A program made the translations under genes and the position numbers. Positions 45,591 through 58,800 of a stretch of DNA of 64,000 nt are shown here, piece after piece. The number at the start of each line of letters is the position of its first letter. The first letter of the stretch is position 1. This DNA is from Incurvaria masculella (lineage: Eukaryota > Arthropoda > Insecta > Lepidoptera > Incurvariidae). Location: the NCBI GenBank assembly GCA_946894095.1, contig OX335660.1:9491001-9555000 (forward strand). The letters run 5' to 3'. The notes under the pieces are model-generated. The model did not search any database. It saw only the letters and a list, made by a program, of their open reading frames with translations, and was not told where the DNA came from.

Positions 45591-46640
45591 GCTTTCTCTT
45601 GGACAATTAAGACATGAATATTCGTAGAAATTAATGTTTATTAACAACAGTAGTTGTTTTTTCTTAACCAGATACAAATATAATAACAATGATTGTGTAC
45701 AGATGATTATACTTTACATCCGGAGGTTTGTAATGGACCTAAGAATTAAATAGATGGATACAAGAATTTTTAAGTTCACCATTTCGCTTGGACTCAATAG
45801 ATTGGCACGAATGCAAACATGTTTCGGATAATTTTTTGCACTCGCTATTTTCTGTTGATAATAAAACTCATATTATGGCTCCATCGCTGGTACCAGCAGA
45901 AGCTGCTAATTTATATATGTTTGTATGTTTTTTTTCTTATATTGTTTCTAATATTCTTTCTTTTTTTCTTCCTTTCTTAAAACGATAAGCCAAATATAAG
46001 ATTTGTTTTGCTTTTTTCTGCTCAGCTGATGATGATACAAAAATAATCAGTTCCTCCACTCTCATTCTCATCATCATCACATCCTCACTCGTATTCTCAA
46101 AAATATTATACTTGTTACAAATGTTTAATGTTTATAAAAATTAAACTGGTGCTGTTTCAAAATATGAAATATATTTAATTTTAAAAACCCATTTTGGTAA
46201 GTTCCGCTTAGCTTAGATCTAAATAAAATTAACAAACAAAACATGCTTTCTTTAAAAACTAATAATATTAAAACTTAACAATGAACCTTCTAACAAGCAA
46301 ACATTCTGAATTTTCTGCATGCTTAATATTCACGATGGACTACTTCTACTGACTTTTATGTAAATTAAATACTTTTTCAATTAGACTTATTTCATGTCGG
46401 TTGAAAAACATCGTGTGATTTTACAGTCTAGTCACTATCTGATAACTGGATGCAGAAAGATGTTTGATCCTGAAAAAAAGACAAAGAATTGGTATGGTAA
46501 GCTGGGCCAGCAAGCATCAGACAACGTATTTTCTAGTAATTAGAAAACACTGTCCCAATATACTTGCCATGTGGTATCTAATATCAAGCAACAATTATCA
46601 GTGTCTGCAAGTTTTTGTTTTTGCAAATAAATATATTATC
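45591..46640. other. 3' flank of the zinc-finger gene
   Basis: AT-rich. It should contain the 3' UTR of the minus-strand gene. The 66-residue plus frame at 45788-45988 ends in a hydrophobic stretch but has no support. Confidence 0.4.
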
Positions 46641-46739
46641 TCACGGCAACCCGTGGGGAAAAAGACAGAGTGACTGCTCGGTTCTGACCGGGAACTGCGC
46701 GACGTGCACGAAGATGTCGCTGGGCTGCAGGCGGCAGTT

Positions 46740-46809
<70 letters not shown>

Positions 46810-46879
46810 ACCGTCGATACCGTTGCCGACGCCCACTGCGACGGCGGCGCAGTGCTGGATGCAGCGGCGGAGGCAGCGC
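46641..46879 (-). CDS. zinc-finger gene exon 13 (last)
   Basis: Acceptor CTACCGCGTAG, then an open phase-1 frame: an Ala/Ser/Thr-rich start, the (Ala-Ser)n tract from the GCCGAC hexanucleotide repeat, then [18 protein letters not shown] and a stop at 46643-46641. The only frame continuing exon 12 without a stop until this TGA. The opposite strand's Asp-Ala frame is its shadow. Confidence 0.7.
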
Positions 46880-49800
46880 CTACGCGGTAGGGGCCTGGTA
46901 TATCATCGAATTATCACAGACAGTTTATGAAGTAAAACTTCTTTAGGCCTCGATCAGACGAAAAAGTTTTATTTACTTATTTATCCACTGCATGCCAGGG
47001 TCTCACGTATTTTTAATGAACAGAAAATAAATTAAGTCTCTTTCAATTCTGTTTTCAACTAAAAAGGGTTACGAAGATAAAAAAAGTCTACAAGCACTGG
47101 TAAATATAAGCCCAATTATAATATAGTCAATCACAACAATTGTTCTGAATATTCTGTCGCTCTCAACAAATCATTTTCTTGTCATTTCTGTGGGCGGTAG
47201 CATTTTCAAGGAAAGATACAGAACCGCACTTACTAAAAAGGGTTATCCCTTATAATGTTCACTGGTGAAGTTTCTTTTTAGCGGTAATCAAACCGTCTTG
47301 TGATTTTAAAAGTGTATTTGTTGGTATTTCTTCCGCAAGAAATATGTGTTTTAAGTTCTCTAGATAACTCGATGAGTACCCACGGAATATTCTGTGATCC
47401 ATCAAAAGCATTTGACTCTGTAAATCTCAAAATATTACACTTGAACATTATGATTTTAGAGAAAAGGTATTAAGTACTTGTAAATAATATTTTTAGAATA
47501 GAACACAAGTTTGTGAAGTAAACGGTAATAGTCTGTTGTAGAAAAGATCACTATGGGTATACCGCAGGGCTCAGGTCTAGGCCCGTTGATCTTTTTTATG
47601 TACATAATGACATGTAATAAAAAAAAATAAAAAAAATGTAATCACTGAAATTATGGTTTGAAGCCAATAACTGGCTTTTCAGAATTAATTGAAAATCAAA
47701 ATAAATTATGTTCTTTGTTACATTACTATGTGATTACACTGTAGTAGTTCATGATGCAAATAATAGTAGTAAAACTAAAGATGTTAAATGTTTAACATTT
47801 TTTTCTTGTTGTCACTAAAGAAGTGCATCGTTGCAAAGTCCTTGCTTGCCGTGACGCTGGGTTTGGGTCACCTCTTTTCCTAAAATATTGTTAAGAGATG
47901 GGATGGATTATCCAGCCCGATGCTCGTGAGCGGGTACTATTTATGGGGACTGGCCTGCTCCAATTAGCAACATGTAGAATAGCGAAGTTTCTTGCCAGTA
48001 CTTTTGCGCTGTCAACTTGTAAGTGTCCTAAATTCTACTAGGAGATATCTTAATTGCAATGCTGTCTTACACATATCAGGAAACTACAACATTCCTAGAA
48101 CATATGTGAGTTATTACCTATGGAGGAAATTATACGAATAAACGAATTATAGCGCAAGTAAACCTTTGATATAGAGTAGTAAATATTTGGTATACAGAGA
48201 CTGATCGGAACAAGGAACTGAAATTGGGACAATACATGCAGACCACAAAAGAATCTTTAAATCTAAAACAGCTGTGTTGACATCTCAAATTTACCTTGCG
48301 TTTGTCCGGAGGTGGGATCTACGCACGTCGTGTATCTTGCCACGGGGTCACCACTGCGCGCTGCCGACGCATCCCATCCCGGCAACAGGGCTGGGCACAG
48401 CACCACTGTGCCATTTCGTCAAGGGTACTCTTTAGCAAGCGAACGGACAATATGGTTTGCTATATATTTAAGATTTATTAAGATATTTTGAGGTTTCTGA
48501 GATGGGTTGACCAGGTCAATGTAAGTAACAGAAGTATTCATAGGACTCCTAGTCAGGCCTTTGTGGATAGCGTTAACATAGTCGGTGTGACAAATGAGTT
48601 GAATTAATCAGAAAATCAGAGAAACGTCTGCACAGAAAGCAATGCAAAAGCTGTTAACCCCAATAAGTTCAACGAAGCCGCATGATGCTTGCCCGATGTA
48701 CTTACGGTTTGCAAAGAGGCTGGCGGTGGAGGTGTGCGGCTCCTAGATAACCAGCAGCAGGATAATGGTAATGTTAAGAATCCCCGACGCCAGAACTACC
48801 CTAATCCAAATAACCCGATCCGTAGTTAAGGCTGCGGATCCAATCTGATCGGGTCCTTCAGCAGATGCCCACTGAGCTGCAGCCGTGCCACCAACATCGC
48901 TTCATTGGACGCTGCGAAGGGAACATCCAAGACAATTGACGTACGCTATGAACGATCGCTTCACTCACGGTCGGCAGAGAGGCTGGTGGCGGAAGCGTGC
49001 GGCTCCTCGATGGTGAGCAGCAGCTGCCCGCCGGGCTGCAGCCGCGGCACCACGGTCGCCACCACCGGCACGTGGATCTGCAGCGCGCCGCCGACAACGC
49101 CGGACGCGTCGGCCACCGCGGATGCGTACATAGGCTGCGAGGCCCCTGTCGCTTGCACCTGCAATGCAGTGACATTATTATTCATTTATAAAAAATAATT
49201 AAAAAAACCTGCTGTATTTTTTTGATGGTAGGAAATCATTCTTAGGGATGGAAAGAAAACAACGTCTACAAGACTTACGAGTTTTATCAATAATAATAAA
49301 AACACGAAATGTACCTAAAATTAACTTTAATACCATGGAAAATAGTGCGAAAATACTACCTTGGCTGATAGTTGTCAAATCACATTGTTTTTGTAAATTT
49401 AATATAATTTTATTTGATTGTTTTCTAGCTATATCTAGTTTTGAAAAACTGCATCCATATGGACGTGGCCATGGCAGACAGTAATGTACGATATGTAAGT
49501 GTGATCTAGTCAAATTTTAATTGAATTTGACTTGATTTTATTAATTATTTCCAAAGATTATTTTTTAATTGTGATAAATGCTTATTGATGACGGCTAGGT
49601 TTTGCTCGAATCGCTTTTATTACGAACATACTCGCCAAAAAGCCAAAAAAATGATGTAATTGACCAATCAATCAATACATCAATATAAGGATACACCGCT
49701 GAGAGCGACCAGCACTACCCTACAATATATTGTTTTAGTTTTAGTGCATGTTATTTGGTAGTAGTTATTTCTCGTGAAGGTCATATAAAAATTAAACCCG

Positions 49801-52800
49801 GCTTAAATCGACAAACGCTAACCCATCATCGAAAAAATATTTTCTATTTCATCCATGAATACTAACTAGGATCAGAGTACTCGTCGAGTCCAATTTAAAA
49901 ACTGAAACAAATTCCTGAGGTTTTATCAACAAGATAAAATCCCTGGATTTGAATTGGCAAACCTGAAAATTGTCCTTATTGACGATTATTTTACCACCGA
50001 GCCGGAGATCTTCAGCAGTGGCTGGAACGAGCATCTGAAATATGGTTAGGTTAGGCAAATAGCGTTTCAGCGAACTACGTAGGTGTGAAATGAACATAGG
50101 AATAACATTGTACATTTACATGAAAAGAAGTGACCGAACCATTCAAATCATCCTAGCATGGAAATTGTCTTATAATAATATCTCAAAAAATACTCAAAAC
50201 ACAGATCACTTTCTTATACCTGTACCTTTAACATCACGTCAGTTATCTCTGAATCATGAACGTCAATTCAATGTGTTAAACCAAGAGTTTCATCAAGTAG
50301 AAAGAATTATTGCCTGTTTTCCTCCGTGAAGATTGGTGTCAATAACTTTTACGAGCACTGGGGCACCGTGTTCGGGCTTCAGCAGAGCGAACGGCGTCTG
50401 TCGGTTCGCTTGCGCCACTCCCATGTGGTATGTATTTATGGGGTCAACAACGACCCCAGCGGACAGGTCATGATCCTGGCTGGATTCTTCTCGCAGCCAG
50501 TCCCACTGACCTCCAGCTGGCTGAAACTGATCCTGAGAAAAGGACGTCGATCCGATTTCCATGGTCTGCACTTCATCAACGATTGAGGGCAGGTGTCCGT
50601 TTGATCTGGAATGATCAATTTTTTTCTGATGAAAGAGATAGGAACTTGGATAAAATATCAATAATACTGCAAGATGAATAATTTCTTGACGTCCCTTAAA
50701 GACAGGTTACCTTGCATGACTGGTTCCTCCATTGTGAGGCTCGTTCATAGTAGAATCTGTCCGAATTGCCGCTGTGTACGTGTCTGTGCATTGTAGCTGG
50801 TAAGAATTGCTTTCCTCGGAATGTTCCTATGTAAATACTACAATTTAGCGGAACGTTAACAATACTTTCCCATAAGCAACATTATAACCAAACTGTTTTA
50901 TGCATTGGATATTATACTCTAAACGTTTCATCCTAAAGGTTGATTATTTAAGAAAATACAAAATCAAATTCAGTACAAGTTAAATGTATCTATTCAAGCA
51001 TGTTTTAAAAGAAAGTTCTTCTTAAGCTAATTTCAACGAATCTGTGAAAAAGGTTAAAACACTTTGCCCTCAAATTAACGATACACAGCCAGTTAATACT
51101 ACTTAACAGATTTTGTGCGCTCAAGACCTCTTACCTTGTTCCTGTGACAGACGAGGTTAGACTGTTGGTTGAATCCCTTATTGCATATGGAGCAGCGATA
51201 CGGACGCTCGTTGGTGTGTGTGAACAAATGGTTTCGAAGATTACCTGTTATGGATTTACATGTTGACAAACAAGATGACAATAATTCACGGGGAAATATA
51301 GCTGGTTAGAAACAGACACAAAACAGAAATTTGAATCTAAAGAAAAAGTCGATAAATCGTTGAGTGAAAACAGATTTTGCAACGATCCGACCTATGGATA
51401 AAATTGAAGAATGACAAGTTACAGTATTGATTTAAATTAAAGAATGTAAAGAAAGAAAGTTAATGTTGAGGTATAATACGTCCTAGTACCTTTTTGATAG
51501 AATCCCTTAGGACAAACGTGACATTTGTAAGGCTTGTTCCCGGAGTGAGTCTTCCGATGTGAGATCAGGGTCGACACGCGGTTGAATGTCTTCTGACAAA
51601 CCTGAGCAGAAAATGCCGAATTTTAATTCGATTGAATAATTAATTTTACAAACATAAATTGATGATGAGTCACTATTTTCAATGAATGTGATATGTATGT
51701 AGCATCGACCGTACAGCAGGGTAATTAAAGAAAGAAAGCTCTAAAAATAACTACTTTATGCATATAGTGCAAGCCCGGACTTGCAATCTTCGCAGTCAAT
51801 GTCCACAACGCTGGTAAAGCGTGAATTGCAGAAGGCATTGGTTATGCGAGGAGGTACTGTAAGAGGATTCCAAATGATGGGTATACAGTGACGCAATACC
51901 CGTGAAAGGGTATTTTTGCTGGTTCCAGTCCAGTCTTTCAGTACATTCGTAAAGCAGTTCTTTTTACAGTTTCTTTTTGCGATTTGATAAGCTTGGTGAA
52001 GCACCTCTGAGCGCGGTTGTGTTCTGAATGGGTGACCATTTTCAACCGTTGAGGCTGAAAGTGTTAGGCTAATATCTGACGGTCAGTTTGGTGTAAGGCA
52101 TGCATATCTAGTTACATAAAAAAAACTGAAAGGCTGATGTCGTCTGTTCCGAATCGAGTCAAATCGAATCGAAAAAATATCCTACCCATCTATCGAGATG
52201 TTCTCTTTGGAGCTGCATACATTTACGCCAAGCCGACCGGCGCATCGATTCGAATGAATTCGGCGCGCCTAATCGACGCCAGCCTGAATTCACATTTCGT
52301 GTTAGCCTCGATTGCACGAAGAGACGGCTGAGTTAATCAATGTTCAAACACGTCACTTTTACTGAACCGCATGGAGTTCCTTCCATACCCTCCATACAAA
52401 GTGACGTGTTTAATCATACGTTAACGTTGATTTTGATTTTTTCTCGTTTCGTGCACTCGGCCCTTAGTGCCGCGGTACCTCGCAGGTGTAGGGTCGGTTG
52501 GCGGAGTGTATGGCGCGGTGCTGGCTCAGCGTGGACAGCTGACGGAAACTCTTGTCGCACTGCGCGCAGTGGAAGTTCCTCTCGTCGGTGTGCGTCGGCA
52601 GGTGGCGCATCAGCGTGTACTGGTGCCGGAACTCTCGGCCACCTGCAAGGGCTGGTGTAAGAGTCGATGCTCACATGCTCTCAAGCCCGTACCGTACATC
52701 GGTATCGCAACGCTTATGATTGTTGCCCGTTCGAAGGCGTCTCAATATCAACGACTTCTTGACTTCTTTGTCTCTTCTACTTCAACGATATTGAAGGGGT

Positions 52801-55800
52801 CGGCTTTCGGGTTAAAGGAACGGTACGGGCCAGGGAGCGTGTGTGAACCTGTATTTAAGTGGAAGTCCGTAAAGAAAGCCATTCATCGAGTGGAGCAAGA
52901 GGAGATAACTGTAGAGGGAGGTCCTACAATCAAAATTGTGCCAGCAGGACCTAAAGGATTTAGGTGCTACGTCCGTGTTTTATTTCTTTTCGAGCACGGA
53001 CAGAAAACACGGACAATGTTCACTGTTCTCCTGTGGTTGCATCAAACTGGGCGGTATTTAATTATTCTTAACCGCATTTAAGTGAAAATGCTAATTTAAA
53101 ACTAACCGTAAGATATGTTGCACATCCTCTGTATTGAACACATATGCTCGTCACCAAGGGATTTCAATAGTGGTATTACTAGAATTAGAGCAGGTACGGA
53201 CACATCCAATGGAACAAATTACGAAAATCTATTGACCTGTACCTATCGTGCTAACGTGTACCGATATTGCTTTTGTGTGTATGAATCACCGGAGGTTTGC
53301 CTCCGCGTAAATTCGGAGATATAAGGTTTCTCACAGGAAGCAGGGGTGAGCAAGCTAGCTGAAAATATCCGTCGAAGCAGCCTGAGTTTCTGTAAAAGTA
53401 ATTGCTAAAAAACATACATGTCCCACATTCCCAAATCTTGATGGTGCGCCCCTGCTTCTTCACATACTTGACGATGTGGGACCCGGAGGTCGTGTCACCC
53501 ACCTTGCAGGCGACCTTGTTCAGGGGATGGTCCTCGCCATCGATACTGGATGCTGTTATTCAAGATTAGTATTCCACTATTAGAGTAGTGCGTGTTACGT
53601 TACAAGCGAAAGACCAACTCTATATAAGGGATGGACCAATAAAGATAAGGATGATTGTCACTGAAGGTAAAAATGTGTCGTTCTTGATTGTAAGCCAATA
53701 CAATCTCTGTACCTACTAGGTAGATTTTGTTATATGCAAACTCTCAATCGTCGTTGGGCAAAAATGTTTTTACTTTCTGAATTATATGGTTGCACCACAC
53801 CTAGTGTTATTAGTACAACACACGACACGGGAACCGAATGAATGGAAGTGCAGGAACTAAAACAGCGCTTTATATTAATGATCTCTCAAGTAATGCAGGC
53901 TAAATCTTGTCACACGGAGAGACACACCATAATGCTAATATTTCTTTGGGGATAAAAACCAAAATATATACAATCAATCTACTACGCTTACAGCTCAGTC
54001 AATATTTCTTAAAGTAATGTTGATACAATTTAAAAAGATCTTAGAAGCTGATATATTATTAAAGGAATCCAGAAAAGACTAAGGTCAGGTGCAGAAATGT
54101 TCATCAACGCAAACGTTATGTAAGTTTGTGTTCGTCAATTGATTCAATTTTTTTATTTGACAGAATTGTAACGTTGATGTCTATATGTGAAACCGGAGCT
54201 AAGTCTGCGTCTAGCTTAGGAAACAAATGAGAAGAGGAGAAAGTCAGGAGTTACTTTGCGCGGGAGCAACGGTAGTTGAGTTGGACGTGGAGGAAACTTC
54301 AGGAGAAGAGTGACTGTTGCTAGGTTCGGGTGGCGGTTCTTCGGACTTCAACATTTCTGGTTCCTGTGTCACCAACATCTCTATTCATTACACCGTCTTC
54401 AGTAAGTAGCAAGAAGTATACATTTTACTAGGTTTTCTGCTGCAGTTGCTAAGGCGTTATCGCTTTCTACGGAGATTTCCCATAAAATATGAAAAGTTCT
54501 TGGGTTCCGTATCATCTCAAGATGGCACGGTAATCGAGTAAAACACCAAACAAACATCACTACGGGTGTAATTTCTGCCTGCCTTGAACCGAATTTTCGG
54601 TCTCAGTTTCCCAACGGTTGACTGATGTCGACCAAACGTGGCCAATGGTGTTGTAGACAAACATATTCTCTCATACATAGACTAATTTTTGTGTATGTTA
54701 CAAATTATTATTGCACTTAATGTTAGGACTCTCTTAGATGTAATATATCAAACTATGTAACTAGTTTATAAATACGGAGGTTTCTCTGAAACTGGTACAC
54801 CGGAAATAGAGACGAATTCGAGATGTCATTCTGTCATATTGACGTCAACCATAGAGTCAAAGGGACTTAGAATTCTTCCATCGTTAACATCCGTACAGTA
54901 AGAGGCGGACACTTGGGCCTCTTTTTTACTGTTTTATAAACTCTCATTTATTAAAAAGTGCTTATTTTAATCTCTATCGGTCTTCCTTCAGACCATTCAG
55001 TAGGCTCTAAGACTATTTTTATAAAAAACCTGAAATAATTTGACATCTAGTCGAGTGGCGCGAGTGACTGAAACGAAAGTCACCCTCTTACCGGTACCGA
55101 AATAATATTTATCTGACAAACCGTCAGAAAAAAAAACAAATCCGAGCATCTATATAATACGAGCATACATCTAATGGATGAAATAAAGAAACTGAAACAG
55201 ACGCATGGGCCAAAACTATTCACGGTAAATAGAGATCGACAAGAACCGGATTGTATTTTTTTCTAAATGTTGGCAAACATAATAAAAGGTACGCTGATGT
55301 GAACATGATTAGGCAGGTACCTTCAGGTCCGACTTTATTCCCTCCTCCAGGTCCGGAAAGGGGTGGTTAGATGCCACGCACCGGTCCTCGTCCGTCCACC
55401 AGTCTTGAAAGTCATTACTGAAACCGTCCTTCTGCCATGACCAGCGACCGGTTCCATCTGTTGGCTGTTGTGACATCCATTTAACACAATCTGAAGCGTG
55501 CGTATAGTTTTCCTCACCGTGATTTCATCCAGTGGTTGGTGAAGTTTGAACCCGAGGCGTCTGATCCTTGAACCACTGCTTCTTAATTAATACGTACTTT
55601 ACTGGTTTAACCGAACAGCTGGTAGGCTCAATGTAATAAATAATGTTATTTAATGGATGGCTAATGCCACACCCATTGTTATGATACTAACCCATTCAGA
55701 ATTAGTGGCATGCCAGGACCGGCGGGACTATAACCTTTTAAGGAAGGAGAACTAAAGTTTTAACCATGGAACAGCTCCTACGGTTTCACGGCCACCAATG

Positions 55801-58800
55801 AAGAATCCGGCTGCTCCCCGCGTTGCTTAGCCCCAATACCGAAACCCGACGCATCACGCCACTGGACTACCGAGATTACAGTCTACTTGTCGAGTTATTT
55901 TCTAAGGTCTAGAGTATATATTATTCTCGGCTACGCTCGTATCCATTTCGCTTTGAACAATTACTCGAGCGGAGCCAAGTAAAGTGCATCCTCGGCCCCC
56001 GAACCACTGCGTTGCATCGCCCGCCAGTGATAGCACTTCGTTTTACGCTTAGCGTTCTTTATGAGTTTTTTTTTCTTTTTGCTCGGCTTCTTAGGGTCAT
56101 AGCGTAAATCGCGCTGACAAAAAGATTCCTCATAAATTGGGATATCAAATTCAAACATATTTTTTCAACACATACTTGTACTTCCAGAGATAAGCACGTT
56201 TAAACAAAACAATTTAAGTTTTATTGTTATTAGTATAAATAAGCAAAAATCTTATCTATTTTCGTGATTGGTATATTAAAATAATGTCAATACATCCACT
56301 CACGTCGCTCCTGGCAGCGCCTGATGAATGTCCAGACGAGGTGCCTGACCAAATGAGATGGTCAGGTCGAGGCCCGATAAATATTGGTTGGAAGCTGCAA
56401 TTACGGCACATTTATATCAGGTACCCCAATACAATGAGTATGAAAGGAAAGGAGTTGCACATCCCGAATTCGTGAGCAAAGTAACTACCATCAGTGCATT
56501 GGATCGCAGATATTGTGCGACAGCCGTAGGTAGGCTAGGCTCATTGTAGCTGAGAATAAAAAACTCAGATTCCAAAAGGGACGCACACATTATTTCTATA
56601 AACTGAAAATAGTGTTCCGTAGAAAAAACTAAACCCTTATCATTTCGTCTTCTCAGTCTGTGCGTGTGTTACAGGCATTTTACTCGAATAGTATTGGCAC
56701 CGTAAAAACGAGATTTGGGAGTAAGGTATTTTCTATGAACCACCATACAATGGTGTAGTGAAATCATGAAAACAAAAATTTCTCGCTACTTTTTAGAGTT
56801 CCGTACCCAAAGGGTGAATAAGGTAGGCAGCTGAAATTTTCAGAGTGTGTATTTATTTTGCCGTTATGACAACAAATAGGTAAAATAATAAAAATATAAA
56901 AATTAAAGGGTTTTTAAGGGATTTTTTGTGGTAAATCTTGTACGATGGTACGGAACCCTTCGTGTGCGAGTCCGACTCGCACTTGGCCGGTTTTTTTACA
57001 ATCAGTTAGTAAGCTAGTACAACGATGACACTGTGCGACCAAAGATAATACTAATAATTACTTCGGTGCGACTTTGCTAGCAAACTAAATTACGCGGTCA
57101 TAGTATTGTATTGTGTTGTTTATTCATCATGCATAGACAGAACACAGCACTCGGATTTGTCATATTTCAAAATTAGCCAGTTCAGCAAAATGAAACACAG
57201 CGAAGAACATGGAGGTGATCACCTCCATGGCGAAGAAGGACTGGGTAGAAACTCCGCTGTTTTTTTGTCAACGTCCACTTAGGATAGATTTACAAAAAGG
57301 TTTGTCATTTATTTTTAAAACACAGATAAAACATTAAATAAACATGAATTCACGAAAGTCAACAATTCATACCGTATGCAACAGTTCATGACAATTTATT
57401 TGTAAAGACTATCCCCACCAACTAACACATTACCAATTGGAGCTATAATAGCCAGTCTCCACAAACGGCACCTGTTCAGGAGGATCACGCCGGTACAGCC
57501 ATTACCTCTCTCGACCATATTTTCGGGAAATAGGTGACCCGAACCAGGCGATGCACTGCGCCAGTGGCAACACAAAAACATTGTGAAACATTTGCAATTT
57601 GGGTTTTAATACTATTCGTTTTGTCATAAACTACTACAGTTAGCTGATCACATAGTTACATATCCCTTTAAATGCTGCCATCTACAGAAAATTAAGAGTA
57701 TATAAGTAAAAGTAAGAAGAACATTCCTGCATAAGATTTTGAGCAATACCGAGAAACAAATAATACTTAAATTCGGATGCACAGAGCCCTCGTCATTTTT
57801 GATACGAAATTGTATCACATCAAAAATGGTTGGTTAGTAATTTCATACTACACATTATTACTTAGTAAACTAGGCATAGATCCTTATGGTGGGCCATGAA
57901 CATTAGAAAAACCGGTCAAGTGCGAGTCGGGCTCGCACACGAAGGGTTCCGTACCATCGAACAAGATTTAACACAAAAAAACACGTTTTTTGTATGGGGA
58001 CCCCCTTTAATTCTTATTATTTTAAAATGTTACCTATTTGTTGTTATAGCGGCAAAATTAATGCAGACTCTGTGAAAATTTCAGCTGCCTACCTGTTACG
58101 GTTCATGAGATACAGCCCTGTGACAGACGGACGGACGGACAGCGGAGGCTTAGTAATAGGTTTCCGTTTTCACCCTTTGGGTACGGAACCCTAAAAATGA
58201 CGCTCCCCATAAAAACCTAGTTTACTAATCATTTGACACCACTGTTTTAATTTATGTGATATTTAGTATTTAATATCAGGCAACAAATACATATCTGTGC
58301 CTGCATGTTTTTTTCGGTAAATGTATCTTGGGTCAAACCACAAATAAAACTAAACGTGTGTAAAGATTTCCTTTTTTCTATCATTCGATTCGGTTTCGAT
58401 TAAAAATAAAACAAAAATTTGAAGACCCAGTTTTTGTGGCTTGATCATGGAGGTCACCTCCATGTATTAAATATGATTAGGCTGTGTTTCGCATATGCTC
58501 GGTCTCACTCTACTATATAGCGAGATGCGAAAATTGCGTCCCTGTCGGTACGGTTTCGGTACGGTTTCGAAATGGTCATTTGCATTAATCAAGAAATCCA
58601 TGCACGATAATAATTGAGTTAATCTGTCTCAATGACGAGAATCGAGACTATCGTCGAAATTATCCTACGTGTCCAGACTACATTCTTAACCTCCATGGTC
58701 CAGACATCTAAATCAATATCGAAATCTGCATCTAAATATTTCGATATATCCAAAGATTTAAATATATGCTAAAATCATGGAAGTGAGGAAATTACATTCT

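Noticed and set aside
46615..46890. Plus-strand frame with an Asp-Ala repeat
   Set aside because: It is the antisense of the (Ala-Ser)n exon; the minus-strand phase agrees with exon 12 and the plus frame has no flanking exons.
51099..51134. Extension of exon 8 to a stop ([11 protein letters not shown])
   Set aside because: Reads through a consensus donor (AACAAGGTAAGA); treated as intron, though an intron-retained short isoform is possible.
52467..52670. First part of a 204-residue plus-strand frame
   Set aside because: Antisense shadow of exon 6, whose minus frame encodes zinc fingers with matching splice sites.
55335..55517. 60-residue minus frame overlapping exon 3
   Set aside because: The other phase continues in frame through the donor into exon 4 and carries the Trp-rich peptide; this one stops just before the donor.
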